Source: Sphingopyxis sp. OPL5
GTDB taxonomy: Bacteria; Pseudomonadota; Alphaproteobacteria; Sphingomonadales; Sphingomonadaceae
NCBI RefSeq assembly: GCF_003797775.2
Contig: NZ_CP060725.1
Coordinates: forward strand, 4,024,001 to 4,088,000
DNA length: 64,000 nt
Direction of reading: 5' to 3'
Shown here: piece after piece, positions 19,139 to 28,050 of the stretch
Layout of the letters: every line of letters starts with the position of its first letter
Position numbering within the stretch: position 1 is the stretch's first letter
Translations under genes and position numbers: made by a program
The notes under the pieces: generated by a model
Database searches by the model: none
What the model was told of the DNA's origin: nothing
Seen by the model: the letters and a program-made list of their open reading frames with translations, nothing else

Positions 19139-19145
19139 ATGAGCT

Positions 19146-20867
19146 TCAGAACACCGCCTTCGGCGTCGTTTCCTTCATCATCGCCGCGCGCACCATCGGG
19201 ATCGGCGGGCCGCCGTACGACAGGAATTCGTCGTGGAACGCCTTCCACTTCGTCTTGTCGCCTTTTGTCCAGTCGTCGCGCAACTTGCGGATCATCAGCT
19301 TGCCCATCGTGTAATTGAGATAGGCGGGATCATAGGTGCCGCGCGCCGCCTGTTGCCGCGCATTGCCCTCGTCCTGATAACATTGGTCCTTGAACAGCTT
19401 TTCCGAATCCACGACCGTCATGCCCTTGGTGTGCAGCCTGATCGCCGACAGATAGCGGCAATCGCGCAGCAGCGCGTTCGACAACTGGCCGATGTGCGTC
19501 TCGGGGTCGCCCTCGCCCAGCCCGGCGTCCCACATCATCTCCTCGGTATAATGCGCCCAGCCCTCGGCAAAGGCATAGCCGACGAACAATTTGCCGAAGA
19601 TGCTCTCGGCGCGGTTCGCATGGAGGAAGTTCAGGAAGTGGCCCGGCCACACCTCATGGACCGAGGTGAACAACAGGTCCTTGCGCCCCGGCACGAAGTC
19701 CGCCTGCGTCTGCTTGTCCCACGCCGGGTCGGGCGGCGAGATATAATAGACCGACGGCAGCCCTTTCTCATAGGGTCCGGGAATGTCGATATAGGCGCTG
19801 TTCTGCCGGTTGTACGGCGGCGATTCCTCGACCTGCGCCTGTTCGGTGCCCGGGATGCTGACGAGATCCTTTTCGACGAGGAAGGCGCGCAGCGTCGGCA
19901 ACTGGCGCCGCGCTTCGGCGACCGGGCCGTCGGCGGGCTTATCGCTGTTCATCTTCTTCATGCAGTCGGCGATCGTCATGCCCGCGGCATAGGTGGCGCA
20001 GGCGGCCTTCAAGGCGTCCTGATTGCGCTTGAGGTCCGCCTGCCCGATCCGTTCGAGTTCGTCGATCGGCGTGTCGACGCCCTCGTTGGTCAGGATCATC
20101 TTGGCGAATTTGTCGGCGCCGAGCGCATAGCCGTCGGTCGTGCCCGGCTGCGATCCGACATATTTGGCAAGGTCGGTCATCGCCGCGCCCGCTTTCGCCG
20201 CCGCGTCGTCGAACTGCTTCTGCAGCGCTTGGTCCTTGACCGAAGCGAAAGCGGCCTTGGCGTCGCCCTTATAATAGTCGGCAAAGCCGCCGAAACCCGC
20301 AGTGCCATATTTGACGAAGGTTGCGGGCAGCGGCAGCTTGAGGTTCGCCTTGATCTGCGCGGCGGCTGCGGGGACCTTTTCGGCATAGGCGATGAACGCC
20401 TTCATCCGCGTCGTCGCATCGGCATAGGGCCGCGAGATATAGACATTGGGGTCGAGTGCACCGGTGTAGAAGGCCGGGTTCTTCGCCGCGAAATCGGTAT
20501 CGCGCAGGAAGAACAGCTGTCCCTCGGCAACCTTGACCAGATAGTCGCGCTCGAATTTCTCGGCGTCGGTCATCGCGCCATCGAACGCCTTGGCGTCGGC
20601 GATCGCCTTTTCCAGATACGCCGCCTGCTTCTCCAGTCCCGCGGGCGACCAGTCGGGCAGTTGCCCGTCATACTCATGCTTGCCCTGATAGACCGCGAAA
20701 TTCGGGTTGAGCGGGAAATAGCCCTCGATGAAGCCGTCGCGAAACTGGGTCCAGCTCTTGGCGGCAGTCGCCGACGCCGACTTGTTGTCCGACGCGTTGC
20801 AACCGGCCAGGACGAACAGCGTCGCGGCCATGGCGACCCCGCCGAAGCGAGCGAATTTGCGTGTCAT
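19146..20867 (-). CDS. DUF885 family lipoprotein (predicted metallopeptidase-like)
   Basis: 573 residues with a lipobox (FVLAGC) after a short signal, then the long alpha-helical DUF885 domain. The likely metal site is FTSVHEVWPGHFLNF (HExxxGH pattern), followed by GWAHYTEEMMWDAG, and the closing LNYTMGKLMIRKLRDDW. DUF885 proteins resemble carboxypeptidase/M32-like zinc enzymes, but activity is mostly unproven. ATG 20867 is set by the signal peptide (MTRKFARFGGVAMAATLF). Divergent from the MFS exporter gene, with a 128-base shared upstream region. Confidence 0.88.
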   Translation of the reverse strand: MTRKFARFGGVAMAATLFVLAGCNASDNKSASATAAKSWTQFRDGFIEGYFPLNPNFAVYQGKHEYDGQLPDWSPAGLEKQAAYLEKAIADAKAFDGAMTDAEKFERDYLVKVAEGQLFFLRDTDFAAKNPAFYTGALDPNVYISRPYADATTRMKAFIAYAEKVPAAAAQIKANLKLPLPATFVKYGTAGFGGFADYYKGDAKAAFASVKDQALQKQFDDAAAKAGAAMTDLAKYVGSQPGTTDGYALGADKFAKMILTNEGVDTPIDELERIGQADLKRNQDALKAACATYAAGMTIADCMKKMNSDKPADGPVAEARRQLPTLRAFLVEKDLVSIPGTEQAQVEESPPYNRQNSAYIDIPGPYEKGLPSVYYISPPDPAWDKQTQADFVPGRKDLLFTSVHEVWPGHFLNFLHANRAESIFGKLFVGYAFAEGWAHYTEEMMWDAGLGEGDPETHIGQLSNALLRDCRYLSAIRLHTKGMTVVDSEKLFKDQCYQDEGNARQQAARGTYDPAYLNYTMGKLMIRKLRDDWTKGDKTKWKAFHDEFLSYGGPPIPMVRAAMMKETTPKAVF

Positions 20868-20995
20868 ATCTTGAAACTCCCCGATGACGATGGCGGGTTT
20901 CTGCCACCATGACCGGCATGTGACACCTGCTAATCGACGAACGGCAGACCTATGCGGTCTGGACAGCGGGGAAAAGCCGGTTAGGGCGGATCGCA

Positions 20996-22318
20996 ATGGC
21001 AACGATCCTCCCGCCCGACGCCGACGAACCGGCGATGCCCGAAACCCAGTCCAGGGCCCCCTCCCCGCTCAGTTTCGTCGACTACCGATATTTCTGGCTC
21101 GCGCGCTTCACCGCGGTGATGGCGACGATCGCGATGGTCGTGGTCATCGGTTACCAGCTCTACGACACCGCGCGCACCGATTACGGCATGTCGATCAAGG
21201 AGGCGTCGTTCCAGCTCGGCCTGCTCGGGCTGTTCCAGTTCGTGCCGCTCGCGGTGCTCACCCCGGTCGCGGGCTGGGTCGCCGACCGTTTCGAACGGCG
21301 CAGCGTCGCGATCTTCTCGAACCTGATCGACCTCACCATCGCCGCCGCGCTCGGCTGGTTCACTTATACCGACGGACTCACCCTGCCCCTGCTCTTCGGC
21401 CTCGCCGCGCTGCACGGCGTCGCGCGCGTCTTTTCGGGTCCGGCGATGAGCGCGATCGCGCCGAACATTGTGCCCCCCGCCGTGCTGCCGCGCGCGATCG
21501 CGATGAGCAGCATCGCCTGGCAGTCGGCCTCGGTCATCGGCCCCGCCGCGGGCGGATTGATCTACGCGGCCCATCCGACCTCGGTCTATATCTTCGCCGC
21601 CGTGCTGCTCGCTATCTCGGCCTTCACGATCAGCCGCGTCCGCCCCGTGCTGCCGCCGCCGGTCGAGGTGCGTCGTCACCCGTTGCGCGAAATGCTCGAC
21701 GGGCTGCAATTCACCTGGCGCGAGCGATTCCTGCTCGGCACGATCACCCTCGACCTGTTCGCGGTGATCCTGTCGGGCGCGACCGCGCTGCTGCCGGTGT
21801 TCGCGCGCGACATTCTCCACAGCGACCTCATGGAAAATGCCACCATGCTCGGCCTGTTGCGCGCCGCCCCTGCGGTCGGCGCCGCGATCGTCGCATTGGG
21901 CCTCGCCTGGCGCCCGATCGAGCGCAATGTCGGGGTGAAGATGCTGTGGGCGGTCGTCGCCTTCGGCGCCGCGACCATGGCCTTCGGTCTGTCGACCAAC
22001 CTCTTCCTCTCGCTCGCGATGCTGGCGTTGCTCGGCGCCGCCGACATGTTCTCGGTCTTCGTGCGTGGCACGCTGATCCAGCTCAACACCCCCGACCATA
22101 TGCGCGGCCGCGTCAGCGCGGTGTCGGGCCTCGCGATCTCGGCTTCGAACGAGCTCGGCGAAATGCGCGCCGGATCGATGGCCGCTGCCTTCGGCCCGAT
22201 CACCGCGATCGTCTTCGGCGGCGCGGCGGCGATCGGCGTCACCGCGCTCTGGGCATGGATATTCCCCGAACTGCGCCGCGCCCGCACCTTCGAACCGCAG
22301 TTCAAACAGGCCGCCTGA
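20996..22318 (+). CDS. MFS exporter, EntS-like
   Basis: 440-residue twelve-helix transporter of the MFS_3/EntS group that exports siderophores or small drugs. The N-terminal FVDYRYFWLARFTAVMATIAMVV, the loop GWVADRFERRSVAIFSN between helices 2 and 3, and the TPDHMRGRVSAVSGLAI motif after helix 10 are characteristic. No siderophore genes are close, so the cargo is not known. ATG 20996 has GGCGGA upstream. The stop is followed by an AT-rich 150-base gap before the next gene. Confidence 0.88.
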   Translation: MATILPPDADEPAMPETQSRAPSPLSFVDYRYFWLARFTAVMATIAMVVVIGYQLYDTARTDYGMSIKEASFQLGLLGLFQFVPLAVLTPVAGWVADRFERRSVAIFSNLIDLTIAAALGWFTYTDGLTLPLLFGLAALHGVARVFSGPAMSAIAPNIVPPAVLPRAIAMSSIAWQSASVIGPAAGGLIYAAHPTSVYIFAAVLLAISAFTISRVRPVLPPPVEVRRHPLREMLDGLQFTWRERFLLGTITLDLFAVILSGATALLPVFARDILHSDLMENATMLGLLRAAPAVGAAIVALGLAWRPIERNVGVKMLWAVVAFGAATMAFGLSTNLFLSLAMLALLGAADMFSVFVRGTLIQLNTPDHMRGRVSAVSGLAISASNELGEMRAGSMAAAFGPITAIVFGGAAAIGVTALWAWIFPELRRARTFEPQFKQAA

Positions 22319-22389
22319 CGCATTTCCGCGCCCGTCCGAAAGCGCGAAATCAACTCGTCGCAAACTGCCTTCCTTTCGCCACAAAGTGA

Positions 22390-22417
22390 TTGTCAATTTA
22401 TTTAGTTGAATTATCTC
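22390..22417 (+). promoter_or_regulatory. Possible sigma70-type promoter of the RBBP9-like/cysK unit
   Basis: In an unusually AT-rich patch, TTGTCA (22390-22395) and TATCTC (22412-22417) lie 16 bases apart, about 50 bases before the start of the hydrolase gene. The -35 is good and the -10 is weak, so this is tentative. Confidence 0.35.
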
Positions 22418-22468
22418 GGTTGCACCCGTCACCGCGGTTTCCTTCCTTCATCCGATGGAGATCCAGAG

Positions 22469-23140
22469 ATGCACACCACGCTGATACGCCACAAAATCCT
22501 GACGATTCCGGGCCTCGACAACAGCGGCCCGCGCCATTGGCAGAGCCTGTGGGAACATAAATTCGCCGACTGCGAGCGAGTCGACCTCGGCAACTGGGCC
22601 GCGCCCGCAAAGGACCAATGGGTCGAACGCATCGCCGACGCGATCGCCGCCGAGGACGAACCGGTGCTGATCGCGGCGCACAGCCTCGGCTGCCACGCCT
22701 TCGCCCACTGGTTCGCCCATGCCGGCGGCGTCGCCCGTGCCCGCGTCGCCGGGGCGCTGCTCGTCGCGCCGCCCGACCTCGGCGACCTGCGCCGCGACAG
22801 CCGCGTCGCCGACTTCAGCGACGCCCCCGCCTTCACCTCGCGCACCCCGATCGTCGTGGTGGCGAGCGACAATGATCCCTATGCCAAGACCTCGCACGTC
22901 TGGCGGCTGTCGCGGCAATGGGACGCGCGCTTCGTCAATGCCGGGCCGTTCGGGCATATCAACGCCGACTCGGGCGTCGCCGATTGGCCTTATGGACAGT
23001 ATCTGCTCGCATCGTTACAACCCGCGCCCACGCCCGCCCTCGCCGACGAAGCGCTTTGGCTCCGCAGCGGAGACTGGCCCAATCGTCTCGCGCGGCGCGA
23101 TCCGCGGTTCGACTTCAAGGAAAGCCTGCACCGACCATGA
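22469..23140 (+). CDS. RBBP9/YdeN family alpha/beta hydrolase
   Basis: 223-residue single-domain hydrolase. [20 protein letters not shown] opens the fold, the nucleophile elbow is AHSLGCHAF (Ser catalytic), [10 protein letters not shown] carries the acid and FGHINADSG the histidine, the pattern of the RBBP9/YdeN serine hydrolases, whose substrates are poorly known. ATG 22469 follows GGAGATCCAGAG. Its stop overlaps the cysK start by four bases (ATGA), so the two are translated as a coupled pair. About 40 residues at the C-terminus ([14 protein letters not shown]) form an extension beyond the core fold. Confidence 0.87.
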   Translation: MHTTLIRHKILTIPGLDNSGPRHWQSLWEHKFADCERVDLGNWAAPAKDQWVERIADAIAAEDEPVLIAAHSLGCHAFAHWFAHAGGVARARVAGALLVAPPDLGDLRRDSRVADFSDAPAFTSRTPIVVVASDNDPYAKTSHVWRLSRQWDARFVNAGPFGHINADSGVADWPYGQYLLASLQPAPTPALADEALWLRSGDWPNRLARRDPRFDFKESLHRP

Positions 23141-24057
23141 AAGCCAATTCGATCCTCGATACCATCGGCAACACCCCGCACATCCGGGTCGCCAAGCTGT
23201 TCCCCGACGCAGAAGTCTGGGTGAAGTCGGAACGCAGCAACCCGGGCGGGTCGATCAAGGATCGCATCGGCCTGGCGATGATCGAGGCGGCCGAGCGTGA
23301 CGGCAGCCTTCAACCCGGCGGCACCATCGTCGAGCCGACGTCGGGCAACACTGGCATCGGCCTCGCGATGGCCGCCGCGGTCAAGGGCTACAAGCTCGTG
23401 CTCGTCATGCCCGAAAGCATGTCGCTCGAACGCCGCCGCCTGATGCTCGCCTATGGCGCGACCTTCGACCTGACGCCGCGCGAAAAGGGCATGAAGGGTG
23501 CGATCGAACGCGCGATCGAATTGGTCGAGACGACTCCGGGCGCGTGGATGCCGCAGCAGTTCGAGAATGAGGCGAACATCGACGTCCATGTCCGCACCAC
23601 CGGCCCCGAAATCCTCGCCGATTTCGCCGACACCCCGATCGACGCGCTGATCACCGGGGTTGGCACCGGCGGCCATATCACCGGCGTTGCGCAATTTCTG
23701 AAAGGCCATTGGCCGAACCTCAAGGTCTTCGCGGTCGAGCCCGTCGCATCGCCGGTCATCTCGGGCGGCCAACCCGGCCCGCATCCGATCCAGGGCATCG
23801 GCGCCGGCTTCATCCCGCGCAACCTGCACACCGACCTGCTCGACGGCGTGATCAAGGTCGAGGCCGCCGACGCCAAGGACTATGCGCGCCGCTCGGCGAC
23901 CGAGGAAGGCATGCTCGTCGGCATCTCGTCGGGCGCCACCCTTGCCGCGATCGCCCAGAAACTCGCCGAGCTGCCCGCGGGCAGCCGCGTCCTCGGCTTC
24001 AACTACGACACCGGCGAACGCTACCTCTCGGTCCCCGACTTCCTCCCGGAAATCTGA
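23137..24057 (+). CDS. cysK: Cysteine synthase A (O-acetylserine sulfhydrylase)
   Basis: PLP enzyme of 306 residues that makes cysteine from O-acetylserine and sulfide, the last step of sulfate assimilation. [13 protein letters not shown] places the PLP lysine at residue 41; [13 protein letters not shown] binds the substrate carboxylate, [11 protein letters not shown] the phosphate, and [11 protein letters not shown] completes the cofactor site. ATG 23137 overlaps the preceding hydrolase stop. The sulfate-activation genes cysD-cysNC-cysQ are about 4 kb further along on the opposite strand. Confidence 0.95.
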   Translation: MKANSILDTIGNTPHIRVAKLFPDAEVWVKSERSNPGGSIKDRIGLAMIEAAERDGSLQPGGTIVEPTSGNTGIGLAMAAAVKGYKLVLVMPESMSLERRRLMLAYGATFDLTPREKGMKGAIERAIELVETTPGAWMPQQFENEANIDVHVRTTGPEILADFADTPIDALITGVGTGGHITGVAQFLKGHWPNLKVFAVEPVASPVISGGQPGPHPIQGIGAGFIPRNLHTDLLDGVIKVEAADAKDYARRSATEEGMLVGISSGATLAAIAQKLAELPAGSRVLGFNYDTGERYLSVPDFLPEI

Positions 24058-24066
24058 GGCACTCCC

Positions 24067-25224
24067 ATGGCGCGCGAAGCGCCCGCAGCAACGACGCCAT
24101 TGTGGCGCGACCGGTCGGCATGGCTGTTCGCGCTGCTGGCGGTCGGCGCGATCGTCGCGGTGCTCTACGCGAGCAGCCTCGGCGGTCCCGCGAGCTACAG
24201 CGTGCACCTGCCTCCCGTCGCGCCGCCCGCCAGCACGGTTCCGGAGGTGCTCCCGATGGAATTGGCGCCGATCGCCGAGGACGACGCGCGCGCCGCCAAT
24301 GCCAAAATCCCGCTGGTGACCAAGGGTTTCGTCGCGGCGCGACCCTTCGTCTATGCCGGCGACGCCGACAACCGCGGACGCGCGCGCGACTGCCTCGCCG
24401 CCGCGATGCTCTATGAGGCGGGCGACGACAACAAGGGCCAACGCTCGGTCGGCCAGGTCATCATCAACCGCGTCCGCCATCCCGCCTTCCCCAAATCGAT
24501 CTGCGGCGTCGTGTTCCAGGGGTCGGAACGCGTCACCGGCTGCCAGTTCACCTTCACCTGCGACGGCGCGTTGGCCCGCCGCTATTCGGATGCCGCGTGG
24601 ACGCGGGCGCAGGTCAATGCCGAGATCATCCTGTCGGGCGGCACCGACCCGTCGGTCGGCCTCGCGACGCATTATCACACCGACTGGGTCCGCCCCTATT
24701 GGAGCGACAGCCTCGAAAAGATCGCGGTCGTCGACACCCACCTCTTCTTCCGCTGGCCCGGCTATTGGGGCACGCCCGGTGCCTTTCGCGGCAATGTCGC
24801 GGGGGTCGAGGCGCCGGTCGCCAAGATGGCGGCACTCTCGCCGCTGCACATGGCCGGCCTCCCTGCCGAACTCGCCGCCACCGAGGTCGATCCCGCCGCC
24901 GGCGAACCGCGCGTCACCGGCGCCGCGGTACCCGGCCAGGTGGTCTCGGGCGGGCGCGAGACGATCACCATCACCCTCGACCGCAAGGCGACCCCCGAAA
25001 GCTTCGTCACCCTCGCGCTGCGCCTCTGCGGCACCCGCGAATATTGCAAGTTCATGGGCTGGACCAACCCGGTGCTCAAGCCCGAGAGCGAAGCGATGAG
25101 CGACACCCAGCGCGCCGGCATGACCTTCTCCTACCTCCGCGACGACAAGGCGGGGTTCGAGAAAGCGCTGTGGAACTGCAGCGAATATAAGCGCGACGAT
25201 GTGCGGCAGTGCATGAAGCGATAG
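24067..25224 (+). CDS. SleB-type cell wall hydrolase, membrane-anchored
   Basis: 385 residues. One N-terminal membrane helix (about 19-38, WLFALLAVGAIVAVLYAS) and a linker precede a Hydrolase_2 domain: CLAAAMLYEAGDDNKGQRSVGQVIINR with the likely catalytic Glu in YEA, SICGVVFQGSERVTGCQFTFTCDG, and THYHTDWVRPYW. SleB/CwlJ-like enzymes are lytic transglycosylases on peptidoglycan; alphaproteobacterial members are periplasmic and not linked to spores. The C-terminal 140 residues (from about 245) are less conserved, with a likely disulfide pair (LCGTREYCKF). It begins nine bases after cysK. Confidence 0.88.
   Translation: MAREAPAATTPLWRDRSAWLFALLAVGAIVAVLYASSLGGPASYSVHLPPVAPPASTVPEVLPMELAPIAEDDARAANAKIPLVTKGFVAARPFVYAGDADNRGRARDCLAAAMLYEAGDDNKGQRSVGQVIINRVRHPAFPKSICGVVFQGSERVTGCQFTFTCDGALARRYSDAAWTRAQVNAEIILSGGTDPSVGLATHYHTDWVRPYWSDSLEKIAVVDTHLFFRWPGYWGTPGAFRGNVAGVEAPVAKMAALSPLHMAGLPAELAATEVDPAAGEPRVTGAAVPGQVVSGGRETITITLDRKATPESFVTLALRLCGTREYCKFMGWTNPVLKPESEAMSDTQRAGMTFSYLRDDKAGFEKALWNCSEYKRDDVRQCMKR
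25137..25158 (+). repeat. 22-bp direct repeat, left copy
   Basis: Twenty-two bases identical to 26120-26141, in the same orientation. This copy encodes part of the C-terminus of the SleB-type hydrolase (RDDKAGF). Confidence 0.85.
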
Positions 25225-25334
25225 GCTCTGGCGATGGACCGGGCCTTATCACAGCAATCGTTGATCTCGGATGGAAGATGCGGTCGTGTGACTAGCGCAG
25301 GCTGCGGCAAACGAGACTGATAGAGGGACCAAGG

Positions 25335-25530
25335 ATGATCCATATCGACAGGTCTGCAATTCGGTCCGACTTGCGCCGCAACGGCGTGTGGCTGGCATTT
25401 TGTCTGATTGTCTGCGGCCTGATCGGTGCACGAACACAGGGATCATCCATCCTTTTTCCCCTTTCTGGCCGCGGCCGGGCTGGCCGTGCGATATGCGTGG
25501 GCGGGATGGCTTGGCTTCGGGAAGGTGTGA
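25335..25530 (+). pseudogene. Possible small two-helix membrane protein with a +1 frameshift
   Basis: ATG 25335 is preceded by an AAGG ribosome site. The first frame encodes a charged start and one hydrophobic helix (GVWLAFCLIVCGLIGA) up to about 25451. If one base is skipped before the T5 run at 25453-25457, reading continues as FFPFLAAAGLAVRYAWAGWL, a second helix, to TGA at 25528-25530, giving about 64 residues. Read straight through, the tail becomes Arg-rich and unlike a membrane protein. I take it as a broken gene or a base-calling error in a homopolymer; it could also be chance. No family recognised. Confidence 0.4.
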
Positions 25531-25575
25531 ACAGGCTTGGGTTCGCGCCCCAGCGCCCGCGCCGGTCCTGTCCGG

Positions 25576-25997
25576 TCAAAACTGCCCCATGATCCCGATC
25601 GCCGCGTAACGGTCACCCAAATTGCCCTTCAGCTTCAGCTTCGGCAGCAGGCCGAACGCCGCCGTGCCATAAATCCGCGTCCGGTCGCCGCTGATCCGGA
25701 CCCCCGCACCCAGTTCGGCGATCGTCGGGATCGTCACCGTCGCCTCGGCCTTGGCAAAGGGCTTCACCTCGCGCTCGTCACTATCGGAATGGATGAACAG
25801 CCCGCCGATCGGCCGCAGCGTGACCGGCCCGGCATGGAGGCTGTAGCCCACCCCAGTTCGCCGCCCCAATGCCCCTGCGCCCGCGCGACATTGCCTTCGA
25901 CCGCAATATCCTGCGCGCCGGCAGCCGCAGGAACGGCCAGCAAGGCCAGCACGCCGAAGAGCACCACGGATTTGAGAGCAGGCATTTTGTTCCCCAT
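25576..25997 (-). pseudogene. Small outer-membrane beta-barrel-like protein, frameshifted
   Basis: ATG 25997 begins a clear signal peptide (SVVLFGVLALLAVPAAAGAQD) and 49 residues up to HWGGELG. There the frame breaks at a C4 run on the plus strand (25851-25854). With one extra base the protein goes on for 91 residues (VGYSLHAGPVTLRPIGGLFI to YAAIGIMGQF), with alternating strands and a terminal Phe typical of outer-membrane barrels, about 140 residues in all. As printed, neither half is a sensible gene. Either a genuine -1 mutation or a sequencing error in a homopolymer. Confidence 0.7.
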
Positions 25998-26119
25998 GAT
26001 CAGATGAATGCGGGGACCCTATGAACGCGATTCCGCGCCCGCAAGCGACGGCGCGGGATTTTGCGGCGGACGGAGTCGATTGATCGACGGGGGGCCAATG
26101 CCGGTGGATTTTCGGCCTG

Positions 26120-26141
26120 CCGCGACGACAAGGCGGGGTTC
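26120..26141 (+). repeat. 22-bp direct repeat, right copy
   Basis: Exact copy of 25137-25158, ending at the first base of the DUF3617 stop codon region. The two copies bracket the segment that holds both frameshifted small genes. Confidence 0.85.
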
Positions 26142-26707
26142 TAGTTGATATTCTTTCCCGCCTCGGGGCCGCCAGCGGGACATGGTCCGACATGGCTGCT
26201 CGTCGTGGTGGCGACGACGGTCGTGCCCAAGCCCACACCTTCGGAAAAGGCGATCGTTTCGACACTGGCGGTCATCTCGACATCATCATGCTCGGCCTGC
26301 ACCTTCATGTCGGCGTGAAAGCCTTCAGAAGGCGACCCGCAGCGCCCTTTGATCTTCAGCGTGCGCCCGTCGGCCACAAGCTCTTCGAAGGTGCAGGCGG
26401 CGTCGATCTTGATTCCGGGCAAAGTCAGCGCGCTCCCGGCGGGCTGTTGCCATCCGATGCATTCATAGGTCTCGGTCGTCGAGCCGATCAGCTTTCGCAG
26501 AGCCGGCTCGGCGTCCGCCGGGACGCTTTCGCCCGGTCGGGCGGTGATTTCTGCGTCGGTAACCCGAAGAACGGTTCGCCATTGCCCGGGCTTCAGACCC
26601 ATCTTCTTGGCCAGCGTCGGCTCGCTCGCCTGCGTCGCGACGACCGCCGGCGCGATCGGCGCCGCCCCGATCACGGCGACCGCGATGAATGGCAATGTCC
26701 GGCGCAT
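26141..26707 (-). CDS. DUF3617 family exported protein
   Basis: 188 residues with a signal peptide (LPFIAVAVIGAAPIAPAVVA). GLKPGQWRTVLRVTDAEI near the mature N-terminus and the Cys-containing segments YECIGWQQP, AACTFEELVADG and GRCGSP fit DUF3617, small periplasmic proteins of unknown function common in sphingomonads. The stop codon lies within the right-hand 22-bp repeat copy, so the C-terminus (GPEAGKNIN) may have been altered by the event that made the repeat. It is followed by the decayed patch and preceded closely by the reductase gene. Confidence 0.75.
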   Translation of the reverse strand: MRRTLPFIAVAVIGAAPIAPAVVATQASEPTLAKKMGLKPGQWRTVLRVTDAEITARPGESVPADAEPALRKLIGSTTETYECIGWQQPAGSALTLPGIKIDAACTFEELVADGRTLKIKGRCGSPSEGFHADMKVQAEHDDVEMTASVETIAFSEGVGLGTTVVATTTSSHVGPCPAGGPEAGKNIN

Positions 26708-26740
26708 GAAACCCCCGCCTTTCCTCTGTACCCCGCAGCC

Positions 26741-27871
26741 CTAAGGCCGGATCAGATATTTCTCGCCCGTCCGCTTCGCATTATAGCCCGCGATCACATC
26801 GAGGTTCAAAGCCTCGACCAGCGAAATCTCATGGCTGTAATGGCTCTTGAACGTCGTCGTCAGTTCGTCGACCACGCGTTTGCGGAGCCGCATATTGGTC
26901 TCCATCCCCGCCTTCTGCAGGAACGGCGTCAGCAGGAAGCCCGACAGCGACCAGGTCAGCCCGAAGCTGCGGTTCAGCACCGTCGCCCCCAGGTCGAGCG
27001 CGCCATAGATATAGACCTGCTTGAACGTGTCCGAGCCATAGCGGCTGTACGTCGTCATCCGCTTCACCGCCGCGACCTCCATCGCCGACAATATCTGCCC
27101 GGCGAGCTTGCCGCCGCCGATCGCATCGAAACCCAGCGTCGCGCCGGTCTCGACCAGCGCCGCGGTCAGCTGCTCGACGAAATCGTCAGCGCCGCTATTA
27201 ACGATATGCGTCGCGCCGATGCCCTTCAAGATTTCGACCTGCGCATCGCTGCGCACGATGTTGACCAGCGGAATACCGTCCTTGGCGCAGATCTTGACGA
27301 GCATCTGGCCGAGGTTCGACGCCGCCGCGGTGTGGACGAGCGCGCGATGCCCCTCGGCCTTCATCGTCTCGGTGAAGGCGAGCGACGTCAGCGGATTGAC
27401 GAAGCAGGAGGCGCCGTCGGCGGGCTCGGTGCCGTCGGGCAGGACCATGCACATCATCGCCGGCAGGCAGCGATATTCGGCATAGATTTCGCCGCCGATC
27501 AGCGCGACGGTCTTGCCGACCAGCGCCTGCGCCTCGGGCGACGCGCCCGCTTTCACGACCAGCCCGCAGCCTTCGTTGCCGATCGCCAGCGCATCGCCGA
27601 CGCGGCCCGTCATCGCGCGCATCCCGGCGGGCGGAATATCGGCGCTGATCACCGGCAGCCCGTCGCGCTCCGACGCCCGCGCGGTCGACATGTCGGCGCC
27701 GCCGAACAGCAGGCCGAGGTCCGACGGGTTGATCGGGGTCGCGAGAATCTTGACCAGCACCTCATGCGCCGCGGGTTCGGGCATCGGGCGGCGCTCGAAC
27801 GACACCTCAAGTTCGCCCTCAGGCTTCACCAGCGTCAGCATCACGAGGTTGGTGTCAGGCAGGTCGGTCAT
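26741..27871 (-). CDS. Zinc-binding-type dehydrogenase (MDR superfamily, quinone oxidoreductase-like)
   Basis: 376-residue medium-chain reductase. The N-terminal PAAHEVLVKILATPINPSDLG and GNEGCGLVVKAG segments and the nucleotide-binding AAASNLGQMLVKICAKDGIPLVNIVRSD are typical of NADPH:quinone or enoyl reductases; the catalytic-zinc ligands of alcohol dehydrogenases are absent. A C-terminal stretch (TTTFKSHYSHEISLVEAL) extends past the core. Start ATG 27871 because homology begins at MTDLPDTNLVML; the frame stays open upstream without homology. Substrate unknown. Confidence 0.88.
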   Translation of the reverse strand: MTDLPDTNLVMLTLVKPEGELEVSFERRPMPEPAAHEVLVKILATPINPSDLGLLFGGADMSTARASERDGLPVISADIPPAGMRAMTGRVGDALAIGNEGCGLVVKAGASPEAQALVGKTVALIGGEIYAEYRCLPAMMCMVLPDGTEPADGASCFVNPLTSLAFTETMKAEGHRALVHTAAASNLGQMLVKICAKDGIPLVNIVRSDAQVEILKGIGATHIVNSGADDFVEQLTAALVETGATLGFDAIGGGKLAGQILSAMEVAAVKRMTTYSRYGSDTFKQVYIYGALDLGATVLNRSFGLTWSLSGFLLTPFLQKAGMETNMRLRKRVVDELTTTFKSHYSHEISLVEALNLDVIAGYNAKRTGEKYLIRP

Positions 27872-27987
27872 CGCGCGTCTCCCATGGGTTCGGTTTTTCG
27901 ATGCAACCGAAATAGGCGGACGCGGCCGGACTGGCAATCGCGAAGCGCGACGCCCGTGTGGTTTTTGAAGGTAGATATAGGGGATTC

Positions 27988-28006
27988 TCCTCCCTTTCAG
28001 GGAGGG
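27988..28006. repeat. Short hairpin downstream of cysQ
   Basis: An 8-bp stem (TCCTCCCT with AGGGAGGG, one G-T pair) around a TTC loop, 45 bases past the cysQ stop. It could stop the cys transcript but lacks a U-tract; it resembles the pyrimidine-rich palindromes elsewhere in this window. Confidence 0.5.
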
Positions 28007-28050
28007 AAGAGCGAAGGCCGCAACCGCCCGGAACCTACCTCGCGCGCGCC

